Shown here piece after piece: positions 45,219 through 57,350 of a stretch of DNA of 64,000 nt. Position 1 is the first letter of the stretch. Every line of letters begins with the position of its first letter. A program made the position numbers and the translations under genes. This stretch comes from Cymbidium sinense (lineage: Eukaryota; Streptophyta; Magnoliopsida; Asparagales; Orchidaceae), in NCBI GenBank assembly GCA_021442155.1, contig JAKCPB010001399.1, positions 112,973-176,972 on the forward strand, given 5' to 3'. Under the pieces are notes generated by a model, which saw only the letters and a list, made by a program, of their open reading frames with translations, searched no databases and had not been told where the DNA came from.

Positions 45219-46250
45219 ACAAAATTAAAAAAAAAATTAAAACAACCCAAGCCAAACTAAAACTAAACTACCTAAACTCTAAACCTCCCAACTAAACTAA
45301 ACCAAAACCTAAACCTAAACCCTACCCCACCCAAACTCCTAAACCCTAAACCATAAACCTGATCCCTACCAACCACACCCAACCCTAAACCTGAGCCACA
45401 AACTTACAACTATCTTTACCACTATAATCCTCCATAAACCCCAAATCCTAAACCCTAAACCCCATCCTAAACCCTAAACCTAAACCACAAAACCTAAAAC
45501 TGACTAAAAACCAACCAATAAAATAAATAAAATAAATAAATAACTAAATGTAAATAAAAAATAATAAAATAAAATAAACTAAACTAAACCTAAAACTTAA
45601 ATCCTAAACCTAAACCAAAACCTAAACTTAAATGTAAAATAAAATAACATAAAATAAAACTAAACTAAAATAAAATAAATAAACAAACTACACTAAAATA
45701 TAATAAAAAAATAGAAAACCTAAAATAAAACTAAAATCAAATAAAATAAAATAAACCTAAAATAAAAAATAAACAACTAAATAAAACCAAAACCAAAAAA
45801 TAAACTAAAATATACTAAAATTAAAAAAATAAAACCTAAATCCCTAAACTAAAAGAAACTAAACTAAAACTAAAAATAAAATAAATAAATCCTAAATCTA
45901 AACCTAAAATAAACTATAACCTAAACTAAATAAAAGATAAATAAACTAAAAACAAACCTAAATAAAACATAAAACCTAAAAATAAATTTAAAATAAAACC
46001 AAACTAAACAAAAAAATAAAACCTATGCTAAACCTAAAATTAAAAATAAAAAAACTAAAATAAAAAATAAAACTAAACTAAAAATAAGCATAAACCTAAA
46101 AAAATGAACTAAAATAAATAAACTTAAAGTAAATAATAAACTAAGTAAAAATAAAATAATAAAATAAAAAATAAAGAATAAAATAAACTAAAATAAATAA
46201 AAATAAACTAAATAAACCTAAACATATTAGTTTAATTATTATTTTTAAAT
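45219..46250. repeat. Telomere-like satellite unit
   Basis: A CCCTAAA/CCTAAAC-rich block with CCCACC variants (45,240-45,500), ATAAA/CCTAAA repeat, and a boundary motif at 46,223-46,250 (ATTAGTTTAATTATTATTTT). Length about 1.03 kb. Confidence 0.85.
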
Positions 46251-46606
46251 AAAACCATAAAATAAACCTAAACCCAATCTTAAACAAACCCTAAACCCTA
46301 GACCATAACTAACCCTAAACCTTAAACCTGACCTTAAACCTAAAAAACACTAAACCACAAACCCTAAACCACAAAAACCCTAAACTTGGAAAAAACCCAT
46401 AAACCCTAAACCCCAATGCCTAAATGCTAAACCCCAATCCCAAAACTAAACCCTAACCCTAAACCCTAAACCCTAAACTAACCTAAAACCTAAACCTAAA
46501 CCTAAACCCCAAACCATAAACCCCCAAATACCCTAAACCTAAACTAAACCTAAAGACTAAATAAATTAAGAAATAAACCTAAATCCTAAACCCTAAACTA
46601 ATCTAA
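46251..46606. repeat. CCCTAAA-rich half-unit before copy H
   Basis: CCCTAAA with CCATAAA, CCCCAA and CCTAAAC variants, ending in TAATCTAA before the opening AAGATGGGC of copy H. Confidence 0.8.
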
Positions 46607-47048
46607 AGATGGGCATAACCTCAGTCAACTAGGCTCAATCTAGATCTGGCGCTAGAGGTGAAGGCGGTGGTGACATTTATCATTATGGTGATGGGGGATC
46701 TTGAGAAGCTGGTGGATATTGAGGTGGTGGTCAGAGAAATGGTGGTTTTGAGGCAAGAGGACCAGTTACAAAGTGGTGGTGGGAGAGATCGGGATATGAT
46801 GGCGATCCTTACTCGAGAGGCGGGGTAGTTGATGGAATTGGAGAAAATGAAGAATGGTCGATCCGATCTATTCCTTATAGAACTGTGCTTTTATAGTAGA
46901 GATGGTTCAAGTTATCTAGGGTTTTTGATTTAAGCATGCTCATTTTTTATCGATATTGTCCCATGTGTCTTAGAAAACTTGGTATGTTAATTGGTTGATG
47001 AAATCAAAAAGAAGAACTGCTGAATTTGAATTTGCTCTCTATTAAAAA
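46607..47048 (+). pseudogene. GR-RBP retrofragment, copy H
   Basis: The fragment runs from the RRM end (GATGGGCATAACC, with a small deletion to TCAGTCAACTAGGCTCAATC) through the Gly-rich tail and stop to the 3' UTR (AAGTTATCTAGGGTTTTTGA, ATCAAAAAGAAGAACTGCTG). It ends in CTCTATT plus a five-base A-run. Frameshifts break the tail. Confidence 0.8.
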
Positions 47049-48022
47049 CCAAAATCTTAAACCCTAAAAGTAAAACTTGAACCCTAAACCTAAACCTCAA
47101 AACCATAAACCAAAATAAACCCCACAAAACCTAAAACCTAAACCCTAAAAAAAAATAACCCTAAACCCTAAACACTAAACCTAAACCCCAAACCCTAAAA
47201 CCTAAACCACCCAAACCCTAAATCTAAACCCTATGAAGCTAAAACCTAAACCTAAACTAATTAAAATCTTAAAATAAAAGAAATTAAAAAAACTAAACAA
47301 AATAAATTAAAAATAAAATAAAATAAAACCTAAACTAAAACATATAAACCTAAACTTAAAATAAAATAAAATAAAAATGAAAATAAACTAAAGTAAAAAA
47401 AATAAAAAAACCTAAATAAAAGAAAAACTAAACCAAAACTAAATAAAAATAAACCTAAAATAAATTAAATTAAAAAACTAAATAAAACCTAAACCTAAAA
47501 TAAACCTAAGAATAAAACTTAAAATAAATTAAAATAAAACCTAAACCCACTAAAACTTAAACCTAAAATAAAATAAAATAAAGCTAAACTATATAAACTA
47601 AACTAAAATAAATAAAACCTAAACCTAAACTAAAATATACTAAACCTAAACCTAAACTCTAAATAAAATAAAATAAACTAAAAGTAAACATAAACCTAAA
47701 CTAAAAAAAACTAAAAATAAACCTAAAATAAAAAACCTAAAACCTAAACCTAAATAAAATAAAAACCTAAACCTAAACCAAAATAAGAAATAAAACTTAA
47801 ACCTAAAAATAAAATAAAATAAAACTAACAAAAAAATGGACCTAAACCTAAACCTAAAAAATAAACTAAAATAAAAAAACCTAAACTACAATAAATAAAC
47901 TTAAAATAAATAAACTACATTAAATAAAATAAAATAAACTTAAATAAAATAAAATAAAATAAATAAATAAAATAAATTAAATAAACTAAATAAATGTAAA
48001 ACATGGGTTTGTAATTTTAAAA
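47049..48022. repeat. Telomere-like satellite, remainder of unit with copy H
   Basis: A CCCTAAA-rich part to about 47,240, ATAAA/CCTAAA repeat, and a diverged boundary motif at 48,001-48,022 (ATGGGTTTGTAATTTTAAAA). Confidence 0.8.
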
Positions 48023-48321
48023 TCAAAATAATCAAAAAATTAAAAAACCTTCCCTAAACTAACCCAAACCACAAACCATAAAGCCTAATCCCCAAACCCA
48101 AACTAACTAAAACCCTAAATCCAAACCCTAACACTAAAACCTAAACCCAAACCTGACTCTAAACCCTAAACCCTAAACCTCAAACCCTAAACCCTAAACC
48201 CTATACTATAAACCTATACCTAAACTAAATAAAATCTAAAAGAAAATAAAAAATCTAAACCTACATAAAATAATAAAATAAAATAAATAATCTAAACCAC
48301 TCTTATATTAACTAAGAAAAA
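48023..48321. repeat. Telomere-like satellite, partial unit before gypsy fragment
   Basis: CCCTAAA-type repeat to about 48,230, then a short ATAAA part, cut at about 48,300-48,321 by non-satellite sequence homologous to 28,868 onward. Confidence 0.8.
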
Positions 48322-50692
48322 AGATATGTGTTTCTTTTCTATGGTGTGTAGTTTATGTTTGTTAGATGAAGGATAAAGTTCTTTAAAAAAACACATGTAA
48401 TAAACAAGAATACTTTCAACATAAAATTGAATTCAAAATGGAAATTGATGATAAATAAAATAATTTATAATATAAGTAGAGCCCATTGATTACATTACAC
48501 CTCCTTAAAATAATAACTCCTAGGCCTTCTATGGCAAAAATAAACTTACCTCCCATCTTCTCATAAACCTAAACTAAAATAAGCTCCTAAAAATAAAAAC
48601 TTGTTAAAGAGCTAAATTTGTAATAACTCAAGCATAGCACCTCTCTCTAAACCTTCAACCATAACTTAGCATTCTACTCTATGATCTTGCTAACCACATA
48701 TCCTAATGATGGGAGTTAGACTAATGGTAAACCCATAAAAAAATAAATGAGTTGGAGATATATAAACTTCAACTAAAATCATGCCATTATCACTTATTGT
48801 TGAAGTGTCTTCTTTAGTATTTGGATGGTAGTTTTGTTAAAACTTAACTAGCTATTTTACCTTTAAGTTGATGGTAGAACTCCAAATATGTTGTGTCTAA
48901 AAGTTATTTATTGAAACTATCTATATAATTCATACATAACCTAAACTAATGGTTCCAAAAAAAAATTAAACATGTTAAAACTCTTTAAGAGAAATCACCT
49001 TTAAAAAAAAGTAATTAGTAGTAAAAGATATGACCCTTAAAGAAAAAGAATAAACTATATATAATCACTAAATACATGAAATGTAAATGGTTGGTGTAAC
49101 ACCATGTATTTGACATTGGTAAAATAAATATCCATGTAATATTTGATCATCGATGATTAGTATCCTAGTCTCTTGATCTTGGCTTTCATCTTATATTAGT
49201 TTACATCATCTTGAGTGTACTTGATGATCTTATGGGCTTGATGATTGTATAAATAATGTAACCACATATGATCAAAAATACAAGAGTCACCATCCACAAG
49301 AGTGTAGAGCGATCTGCTTCATCGATGAGCTTGGGACTTCTCAGGTAGTTTGCCTTTATTTAGGTAATCTGAATGGTTGCCTCCAATCTAACTCGGCATC
49401 CTTTTTTCCAATGGCAACCTCCCTTCAAGAGTACTTTTGATGAGTTAAATATCAATAAGGGATAAGACTTGTCTACTTTGGACCTTTGTTGATAAGGACT
49501 CATCCTCCGGATGCAATTCCCCAAGCTTGGCTAAAATTATACACTTATGGCTCTCTCAGAAATCTTATAAATGGTAACCTCGATTTGGGCCAACAACTAT
49601 TGTACTTAGTGATGGAGCTTGGGCTTTATAACATTATAGGACCTAATTTGGTTGATAATTTTATGAGAATCCCAAAGATGTTGATGTTCTTCATGCTTAT
49701 AGTAATGAACTGCACACAATTAGAGCCTCATATTATTTGTTGTTGGCATTGGGATGATATGATAATCTCGTCACATTGCGATCCAGTTAAAGAAAACTAC
49801 CCTTCCATGGATAGTAGATTATGGTTTTCTCCTCTTTGAGGAAGCGCACCATCAAAGTACATCTCCATCGATGAATGCTCCCCAAGTTAATGATTTGTTC
49901 ATGGGAGATCATCACTAAGAGTCGCAAGAAGTGGGTGTGTTGCAAAAAAAATCCTGTCTTGTCCTTTCGCATGGAGATGCGAAGGTCAAATTATGAGAGA
50001 ATCAAGGATCATCGTGCAATTGTTAGGATAAGCCATGTCATGAGTTCTAGTGGTGATACTAGAGATTAAGTTCACTTTATGAGGAAGCATACGATGTAAC
50101 TTTTAGGATGCAAAGATTAAAGCTAGGAAATGCTTCTCAATGGTTGGATAATTAGCCTCGAGGGATTAGCGATGGTGGTAGAGTGCATTTTCCTAAAATT
50201 GGTTTGGGCCAACAAAGACCAAGGAGTCATCTAATGCAATAGTGTAAAGTATGAGCGACTTCTTGGGATGAAATACTAGATTCAACGACATCATCAGGTA
50301 TGCTTGATGTCTTTGAAGGCATGCTCACACTCATCATCCCACTTGAACTTGGCAGCCTTTTTAACAAGTGCTGAGAATGGCTGACATCTTCCCGATAGGT
50401 TGGATATAAATCATCTTAGATACATCAACCACCCATGAAATGATCTGAGTTGAGTTAAACTTTTAAGGGGTGGAATTTCTAATATGGCATTGATCTTCTA
50501 GATCAATTTTGATTCCCCTGACAAAAAAAACAGAATCTCAAGCCACCACTAAACTTGGGGTTCATTTTGAGGTTAAATTATCTTAACTATTCAAAACTAT
50601 CCTCAAGTCAAAGAGATGGTCTTCCTTATACTTTTCACATGAGATCATCGACCTCGACTTGATGATGAATGAGTTCATCAAGATTTGAGTTT
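48322..50692 (-). pseudogene. Second Tat/gypsy fragment (integrase, RNase H, RT end), highly degraded
   Basis: This is a direct, shortened copy of 28,868-31,742, in the same order and orientation. Shared landmarks are GTGTAGTTTATGTTTGT, AAGAATACTTTCAACAT, GTTGATGGTA, TTGGTGTAACACCATGTATTTGACATTGG (reached from two overlapping words), CCTTTATTTAGGTAATC, TTATAACATTATAGGACCTA and TTGATGATGAATGAGTTCATC. It is about 500 bp shorter through many small deletions. Several deleted spots are filled by AAAATAAA-like words identical to the surrounding satellite. The frames 49,486-49,839, 49,787-49,972 and 49,875-50,069 are shadows. On the minus strand, pieces of integrase and of the archaeal-type RNase H can still be placed by comparison. 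Confidence 0.8.
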
Positions 50693-51362
50693 CAAATAAA
50701 ATAAAACCTAAACTTAAACCTAAACTTAAAACTAAAAATAAAATAAAATAATCTAATAAAATAATCTAATAAAATAAACTAAAATAAAATAAATAAAATT
50801 AAAATTAAACTAAAAAGTAAAATAAACCTAAGAATACAAAACTTAAATAAAATAAAAAGTAAATGTAAAATAAAAATAAAATAAACCTAAAATAAAAAAC
50901 CAAATAAAAACTTAAACCTAAAATAAATAAAAAAATTATACCTAAACCCTAAACTAAAAAAACTTAAACCTAAAATGAAAATAAAATAAACAAAATAAAA
51001 TAAACCTAAACCTAAAAAAAATAAACTAAAATTAAATAAAACCTAAACTAAATAATATAAAATAAACTAAAAATAAAACCTAAACTAAAAATAAAACTTA
51101 AAATAAACCTAAAATAAAACCTAAAACCTAAACCTAAAAATAAAATAAAAAACCTAAACTAAAATAAAAATAAAATACCAAAAAAAAAAATAAATAAAGA
51201 AAACTCAACTAAAATAAACCTAAACCAAAACCTAAACATAAAATAAACTAAATGAAAACCTACTAAATATAAACCTAAAATAAAAAAATAAAAATAAACT
51301 AAACTAAAATAAATAAAATAAACTAAATAACTAAATAATACACCGATTTTGCTTAATTAAAA
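50693..51362. repeat. Telomere-like satellite, partial unit after gypsy fragment
   Basis: It begins abruptly with AAATAAAATAAAACC after the RT fragment. ATAAA/CCTAAA repeat runs up to a diverged boundary motif at 51,341-51,362 (CACCGATTTTGCTTAATT). Confidence 0.8.
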
Positions 51363-51722
51363 CACTAAAAATCTTTAATCCTAAACCCTAAACCCTACCC
51401 TACCTTTAAGCCCTAACCCTCATCTAACCTAAATAAACTAAAAACCTAAAACTTTGAAACCTAAAAACTCCCTAAAAACCTACCTCAAACTCTAAACCCT
51501 AAAACTCCTAAACCCTAAACCTAAAGCAATCTTAACCCTAAGCCCAAAGCATAAACCCTAAAACCTTAAACTAAATCATAAACTACACCTGAACCCTAAA
51601 CCTAAACCCTAAATCAAACACTAAACCCAAACCCTAAACCTAAACCCTACCCCAAACCTTAAACCTAATCTAAAGTAATAAATAAATTAAAAGTAAGCAT
51701 AAACCTAAACTTCTAACCTAAG
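51363..51722. repeat. CCCTAAA-rich half-unit before copy I
   Basis: CCCTAAA-type repeat with CCTAAAAACC variants, ending in TAACCTAAG directly joined to AATGG of copy I. Confidence 0.8.
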
Positions 51723-52155
51723 AATGGTAACTTTGATGGTAGGAACATACATCAACTAGGTTTTAGCTCTAGCAAGGAGGTGGAGGTGGAGGCAGCCATA
51801 GGATGATGGGGTTCTAAAGGTACTTATGGATATGGAGGTGATGGATCGATGGGGTTATGGAGGCGGAGAAGTGGAGGAGGTTAGGTGGCAGGAGATATCG
51901 GATATGATGTTGGATCCCACCTCAAGAGGAGTGGTTATGATGTAGAGAAATTGAAGAATGGCAAATCTGATTGGGTTCTTATGAAACTATATCTTTAGAG
52001 TAGAGATGATTCTAGTAACCTAGGGTTTTCAATTTTTCTATGCGTGCTCATTTTTATCTATGCCATCACTGGTGTCTTAGAAAACTTGGTGTCTTACTTG
52101 GTTAATGAAATCAAAAGAAGAAATATTGAATGAATTTGTTCTTTCTTAAAAAAAA
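51723..52155 (+). pseudogene. GR-RBP retrofragment, copy I
   Basis: It starts at the usual point (AATGGTAACTTTGATGG) and is strongly shortened by small deletions in the Gly-rich half. The 3' UTR is readable (CCTAGGGTTTTCAATTTTTC, TGCGTGCTCATTTTTATC, GTGTCTTAGAAAACTTGGTG). It ends in TTTGTTCTTTCTT plus an A-run, followed by CCAAAC rather than CCCTAAA. Confidence 0.8.
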
Positions 52156-52860
52156 CCAAACACGAACTGACAAATCTAAACCCTAAACTTAAAACATTAA
52201 ACCTAAACCCTAAACTAAAACATTAAACCCTAAACCCAAACCTAAAACCTAAACCCTAAACCTAAACTAAACCTAAAACCATAAACCTAAATAAACCCTA
52301 AACCCAAAACCCAAACTCCATACCCTAAATCCTAAACCCTAAACCAAAGCTAAAACCTAAACCTAAACTATAACCTCAAAATAAAATAAAAAAAAAATAA
52401 AAAAATAAAATAAATAATAATAATAAAAAACCTAAATAAACTAAACTTAAAGAAAATAAAATAAAAATTAAAACTAAACTAAAATAAAATAAAGAAAACC
52501 TAAACTAAAGTAAAATAAAACCTAAATAAAATTAACCTTAAATAAAATAAAATAAAACTAAATAAAAATCAAACCTAAAATAAACCTAAAAATAAAATCA
52601 AAATAAATAAAATAAAACCTAAACCTAAACTAAAACCTAAACTAAACTAAACTAAAATACTAAACCTAAACCTTAAATAAAATAAATAAAATAATCCTAA
52701 ACCTAAACTAAAAAATAATGCTAAAATAAAATCTAAAATACCTAAATAATAAAAACCTAAACCTCTACAATAAAAAATAAAACTAAAAAATAAACCTAAA
52801 AATAAACCTAAAGTAAAACCTAAAAAACTAAACCCTAAACCCTAAACTAAACCCTTAACC
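52156..52860. repeat. Telomere-like satellite interrupted by LINE-B
   Basis: A CCCTAAA-rich part, ATAAA/CCTAAA repeat, then CCCTAAACCCTAAACTAAACC directly before LINE-B. No boundary motif occurs before the insertion. Confidence 0.85.
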
Positions 52861-52879
52861 TGAATCCTATGCTCTCTCA

Positions 52880-53489
52880 TTCTCGTGTTTTGAATCCCTC
52901 TTGACATGCCTTGTAGATTGGTCTTATTGACCATCGGTATCTAATTAAACTTTTAATGATAATTATTCATGTTTTATCATCATTCTTATTTCATTTTAAT
53001 TCTCAAAAGTGTTTGCTAAAGTGGCCAACCCTTTTGACATTAAGGAGGAATCTCATATTATCCCTATGGTTATCTCTTCCTAATATGTGTAGTCATTTTA
53101 TCACCTATCATGTGCTACTATCGCTTTATTTTGTCCTTTGGAACTAGACAGCTAAATCTCTTTATGGCTGATCATCATGGAATTAGACATAACTAAAAAA
53201 TACCCTAAGGAAGTTTTGATTGGCTCTAAAATTATAGGTTTTGCAAAGGTTAAATTAAAAACCCAATTTTGTTCACTAAAATACATTGTAATAATTCAAA
53301 ATGTTTTATTCTCCATCCCCTAAAAAAAAATAAATTCCTATGATGACTCTAGGGGAAAAGAAAATGGCTTCCAAACTTATCATGCTAAAAGAAAAAATGT
53401 TAAAGATTTCCTCCCAAATGGTCAAAACACTACTACCTCTCCTCTCTTAATTAACCTTTGCTTAACCCACCTTTTTAATTTTCCTTATG
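52880..53489 (+). pseudogene. LINE-B ORF1 remnant (DUF4283 end)
   Basis: The segment CTAAAGTGGCCAACCCTTTT, then GACATTAAGGAGGAATCTCA, corresponds to the LLKWxxxFDIKEES part of LINE-A ORF1. Later words (ISKKxP-like, VGFAKVK) match its continuation. The CCHC region is not readable. Many stops are present. The frame 52,956-53,147 is off-phase. Confidence 0.55.
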
Positions 53490-54120
53490 GTTAAGTTTCT
53501 TATTTGGAATGTTAGCATCCCTTTCCATTCTCATAATAGAAATCTTTTTTGCATTCATAATATTCTCTTCTTATTGTTCTAGAGCCTCTTAGCTAATAAA
53601 ATTAACCATGTTGCTAGAATGATCATTTTCAATAATTTTTTTTCTAATGTTAGTAATAAGATTGGGTGTTTTGGAATAATTTTGTTTGCTCTATTCTTGA
53701 TGACTTTCATCATTGTCAATGCTCAAATCTCTTATGGTGATTATTGTGTTTTGGGCTCTTTTGTTTATGCATCTTGTTGTTGATGTAGAAATCTTCTTTG
53801 GGATAATTTAAGAATTTTGCAACCTCATCAATAAACCTTGGTTTGTTGGTGGTGATTTCAACACCATTTTAATCTCTTTTTGAATGAAGTGGTGGTTGCT
53901 CTCTTAATATTTATTCCATGGAAGATTTATCCAATATGATCCTTCATTGTAATTTGATTGATATATTGGCTTTAAGAGCACTAATTATACTTGGCAAAAC
54001 TATGGAATTTGGAAAAGGTTGGTGTAGATTATTTTAATACTCATTGGATTACTCAAGGGCCTTACTTATGTTGACCAATTAGAACTTTGATCATGCACCT
54101 CATCTGGTTTCTATAAAAAA
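53490..54120 (+). pseudogene. LINE-B endonuclease remnant
   Basis: Motifs in broken frames are FLIWNVS (start, 53,500), LEPLS, NKPWFVGGDFNTI (53,838), NYTWQNYGIWKRL (53,983) and DHAPHLVSIKK (54,092). They lie in the same order as in LINE-A. Several stops and frameshifts make it inactive. Confidence 0.75.
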
Positions 54121-54850
54121 AAAATTCTAATGGACTAAAAAACCCCACTCCTTTTAGATTTCAAAACATGTGGATTCATCATATTGATTATTTTAATGTT
54201 GTGGCTAATAATTGGAAAGCTCCTTTACATCCTAATAATTCAATTCTGGGGATGAATACACTTTGGTTTAAACTTAAAAGACCTAAACAAAATTTAGGCT
54301 TCTGGAAAAAGCATTATTTTAAATACTTTTTTTGCTAATATTAAAGATATGAAAAAATTGGTTTGGGATCTTGAAGTCTCTTTATGTCGATACTTCTAAG
54401 ATTCTACTAGCGAAAGATAAACTTGTTAACTTCCAAAATATGGATGTGACCTATTGGTGCCAAAAGGCTAGTGAATATATTGGATGACAGAATACTAGGT
54501 ATTTCCATGCTTTGGTTAATAAAAGATAGCATTAAATAATATTCAAAACATTAAAATTATAATGGAGATTATATTATGGAGAATAATGATATTAACTAAT
54601 AACTTATTAATTACTTTAGAAATATGCTTAACAAGAATTGCTCTTAAAAACTATTTATCAATCGTAGTGGATTCTATTATTACTAATGATGATAATTATT
54701 TGCTTACCATTGTATTCATGAAGATGAAATTTTCAAAGTTCTAAATAGCATGAACATAGATTTTGTTGATCGGAGGGTTTCACTACTCAATTTTTTTCAA
54801 AAATATTGGTTTATTATTAAAAATGATTTAATTGAGGCGTGATTGATTTT
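54121..54850 (+). pseudogene. LINE-B ORF2 linker
   Basis: TPFRFQNMWIHHIDYFNVV and NWKAPLHPNN match the LINE-A linker. KLKRPKQNLGFWKKHYFK and TRYFHALVNKR follow. The frame 54,562-54,744 has no domain of its own. Confidence 0.6.
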
Positions 54851-56350
54851 GTTTTGAAGGTAATCCTTTTCTTAGATATTTTCTAGTACTTCTATTATTC
54901 TTATACTTAAGAAAGATAATCAATAGTGATTTTAGACCTATTAGTCTTTGCACCTTTTTCAATTGATTTGCAAAGTTCTTATCTTAGTCCTTTACTTAAT
55001 AGAATTATCTCTCAAAAAGGTTTTGTTAGAGGTAGATCTATTTCGATAATATTTTACTTGCCAAAGAATTAATTCATGATCTTGATGCCAAGACTAGATG
55101 TGGCAACATCCTTTTCAAATTAGATATTGAAGCCTTTGATAACATCTCTTAGGATTTCCTTTTCCATATTCTAAATTTATTTGGGTTTTCGATAAATTTA
55201 TTTTCTAATAGAAAATTGTATTAATAATGCATGTTTTCAATTTTTTTTTTTAATGAAGAGGTTTCTTTCTTTCTTCCCATGGCTTACGACAAGGGGATCC
55301 TATATCTCCTACTTTATTTATTATTATTGTTGAGTACTTATCTAGGAGCATCAATGATTTATTCTTAAATAATCATAGTATGTACTACAAAACACTTGAT
55401 GGTCTTCCTATTTCCCATTTAAGTTTTGCATATGATTACATTATTTTTTGCAATGCTTCTACTTATCACATCAAGCATCTCAACTCTTTTTTAAATAAAT
55501 TTGGTAGAGAAAGTGGCCTTTCTATCAATGATAACAAAAAATATTTTATCACTTCCTCTAGTATCTCCAATAATAAAATCAATCAAATCCTACATATCAC
55601 TAAATTTAAACATCAACATGTACCACTTAAGTACTTGGATGCTCCACTCTTTAAAGGCCCAAAGTATTCTCATCTCTTTGACTAGTTAATTTAGAAATTT
55701 TCAAATAAAATTTTGTTTTAATTCCATTTTCTTAATTTTAGTGGTAGACTCATTCATAAAAGCACTCTTCAATGCCTCTTTATTTGATTCAAACTATTAT
55801 CCCCACTAATGCTACACTTATCGAATTGATCATTTGCTTAATAAATTTTTTGGGGCTCCAATAATTCCACCAAGAATGCATTGGACATCTTGGCATAAAT
55901 ATTGTGGTCCTTTGGGAGAAGGTGCTCTTGGTTGAAAGCTATTCATGAAGCTATCATTATCTTCTCTCATAAGCTCTAGTGGAATTTTAGAAAGAATGAT
56001 AGACTTTTATTTTATGATGGAAAAATATTGCCAAGGTAAACACCTCCTTCTTGCTTTAAATTTAGTGACTCTGTTTGGAAAGGCTTTGCTCCATTAAATG
56101 GGTTGCATTAATATCTTGGGGTATTTGTTCTTCCTTCTTTTGTCAAGACAATTAGATTGGCAATGGTTCTATTGACACTCTTTATCTACCCACTCTACCT
56201 GCTATCAAAGTTAATTCTTTTTAGCTTAATAAAATTGGAATGAAAGTAAACTTGAGAATTATATCTCTATATCTATTTTGACAACTTTAGAAATATCCCT
56301 ATTCTTAAAACCGACCAAATTCTTTTTAAGCTTTCTTATAATGGTGACTT
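54851..56350 (+). pseudogene. LINE-B reverse transcriptase domain
   Basis: Motifs are DFRPISLCTFF (54,930), GFVRGRSIS (55,020), and GLRQGDPISPTLFIIIVEYL (55,283) followed by SRSINDLF. SHLSFAYDYIIFC then forms motif C, followed by KFGRESGLSINDNKK and PLKYLDAPLF. The region 55,380-55,685 is one open frame. Motif C should be FADD; here it is FAYD, so the first catalytic Asp is lost. LINE-A lost the same residue by a different change. Thumb-like sequence extends to about 56,350. Confidence 0.85.
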
Positions 56351-57350
56351 TGTTCTTAAAGAGGTTTGGAATTTTAGAGATAAACAAAACCCCTCTAATG
56401 TTTTATTAAACTTTGGAATAATATTATTCCCATTTCCTATTCTATTTTAGCTTGGAGGATTTTGAATAACTTTATTCCTATGGACTCTTTGCTTTGGACT
56501 AAAGGGTTTTACTTACCTTCAAAGTGCTATTGTTGCTTTCATATTGAAAATGTAAATCATGTTTTTTATTATTGCTTCTAAATTATGGTTTCAATATGAT
56601 GATTTATTTAATACCAACTATTTTCTAGGTTATTTCTTTTATCAACTTCTTGAAGTCTTCAAAAATATAGTGAAAGGTCATATCAAAGTTTTAATTGCTA
56701 TCTAGTTCATATGAATGGATAGAAATGATGCTAAATATTGTTTTAAGACCATAAAAGGGTCCTGATAGAACTAAAGAAAAATTCATGCTCTTTTAAATCC
56801 AATCTTATTAGTAATATTCATTTTAGAGGTTATAAATTGGTATAAAATTTATCATTATTCTTGAGTTTGACTATTATAAAAGTTCTAGGATTATTCATTA
56901 GTTCAATCCTAAAGACAAATTGACTAAAGTGAACATGGTTTCATTGCTTCTAATAAATATGGTTGTGGTGGTATCCTTAGGGATTCTAAAACTATCATTT
57001 GTGCTTTTTCCTATCCTCTCAAAGCCATATGTTATTTTTTTTGTTAATAAAGCTATTGAAATTTGTTTGAATAGGTTTCCTCAAATATGGATTGAGGTTG
57101 ATGCTACCTTGCTTCTTGACATGCTTCACTCCAATAGAATTGGAATGTTGAATTATTTTATCTTCTTAATCATACTAAAAATATTCTTTCTCAAGTTCAT
57201 TTTAAAATTTCCCATATCTTTCATGAAGGCTTATGTTGATTACTTAACTTTGCCAACTTCGAGTTCACTTTATTTGATAGCCAATTTTGTCTAAACAATT
57301 AAGAGGTTTGGTTAATCTGGATAATATTGAATTGCCTTATCTAAAATTTT
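56351..57350 (+). pseudogene. LINE-B Cys/His region and RNase H remnant
   Basis: The Cys/His part contains FHIENVNHVF and SKLWFQYDDLF (56,540-56,620), as in LINE-A. The RNase H part lies at 56,920-57,294. Out-of-phase pieces match the GGILRDSKTIICAFSYPLKA-type core, IEVDATLLLDMLHSN carries one catalytic Asp, and the end includes LVNLDNIELPYLKF. Broken by frameshifts. Confidence 0.65.
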
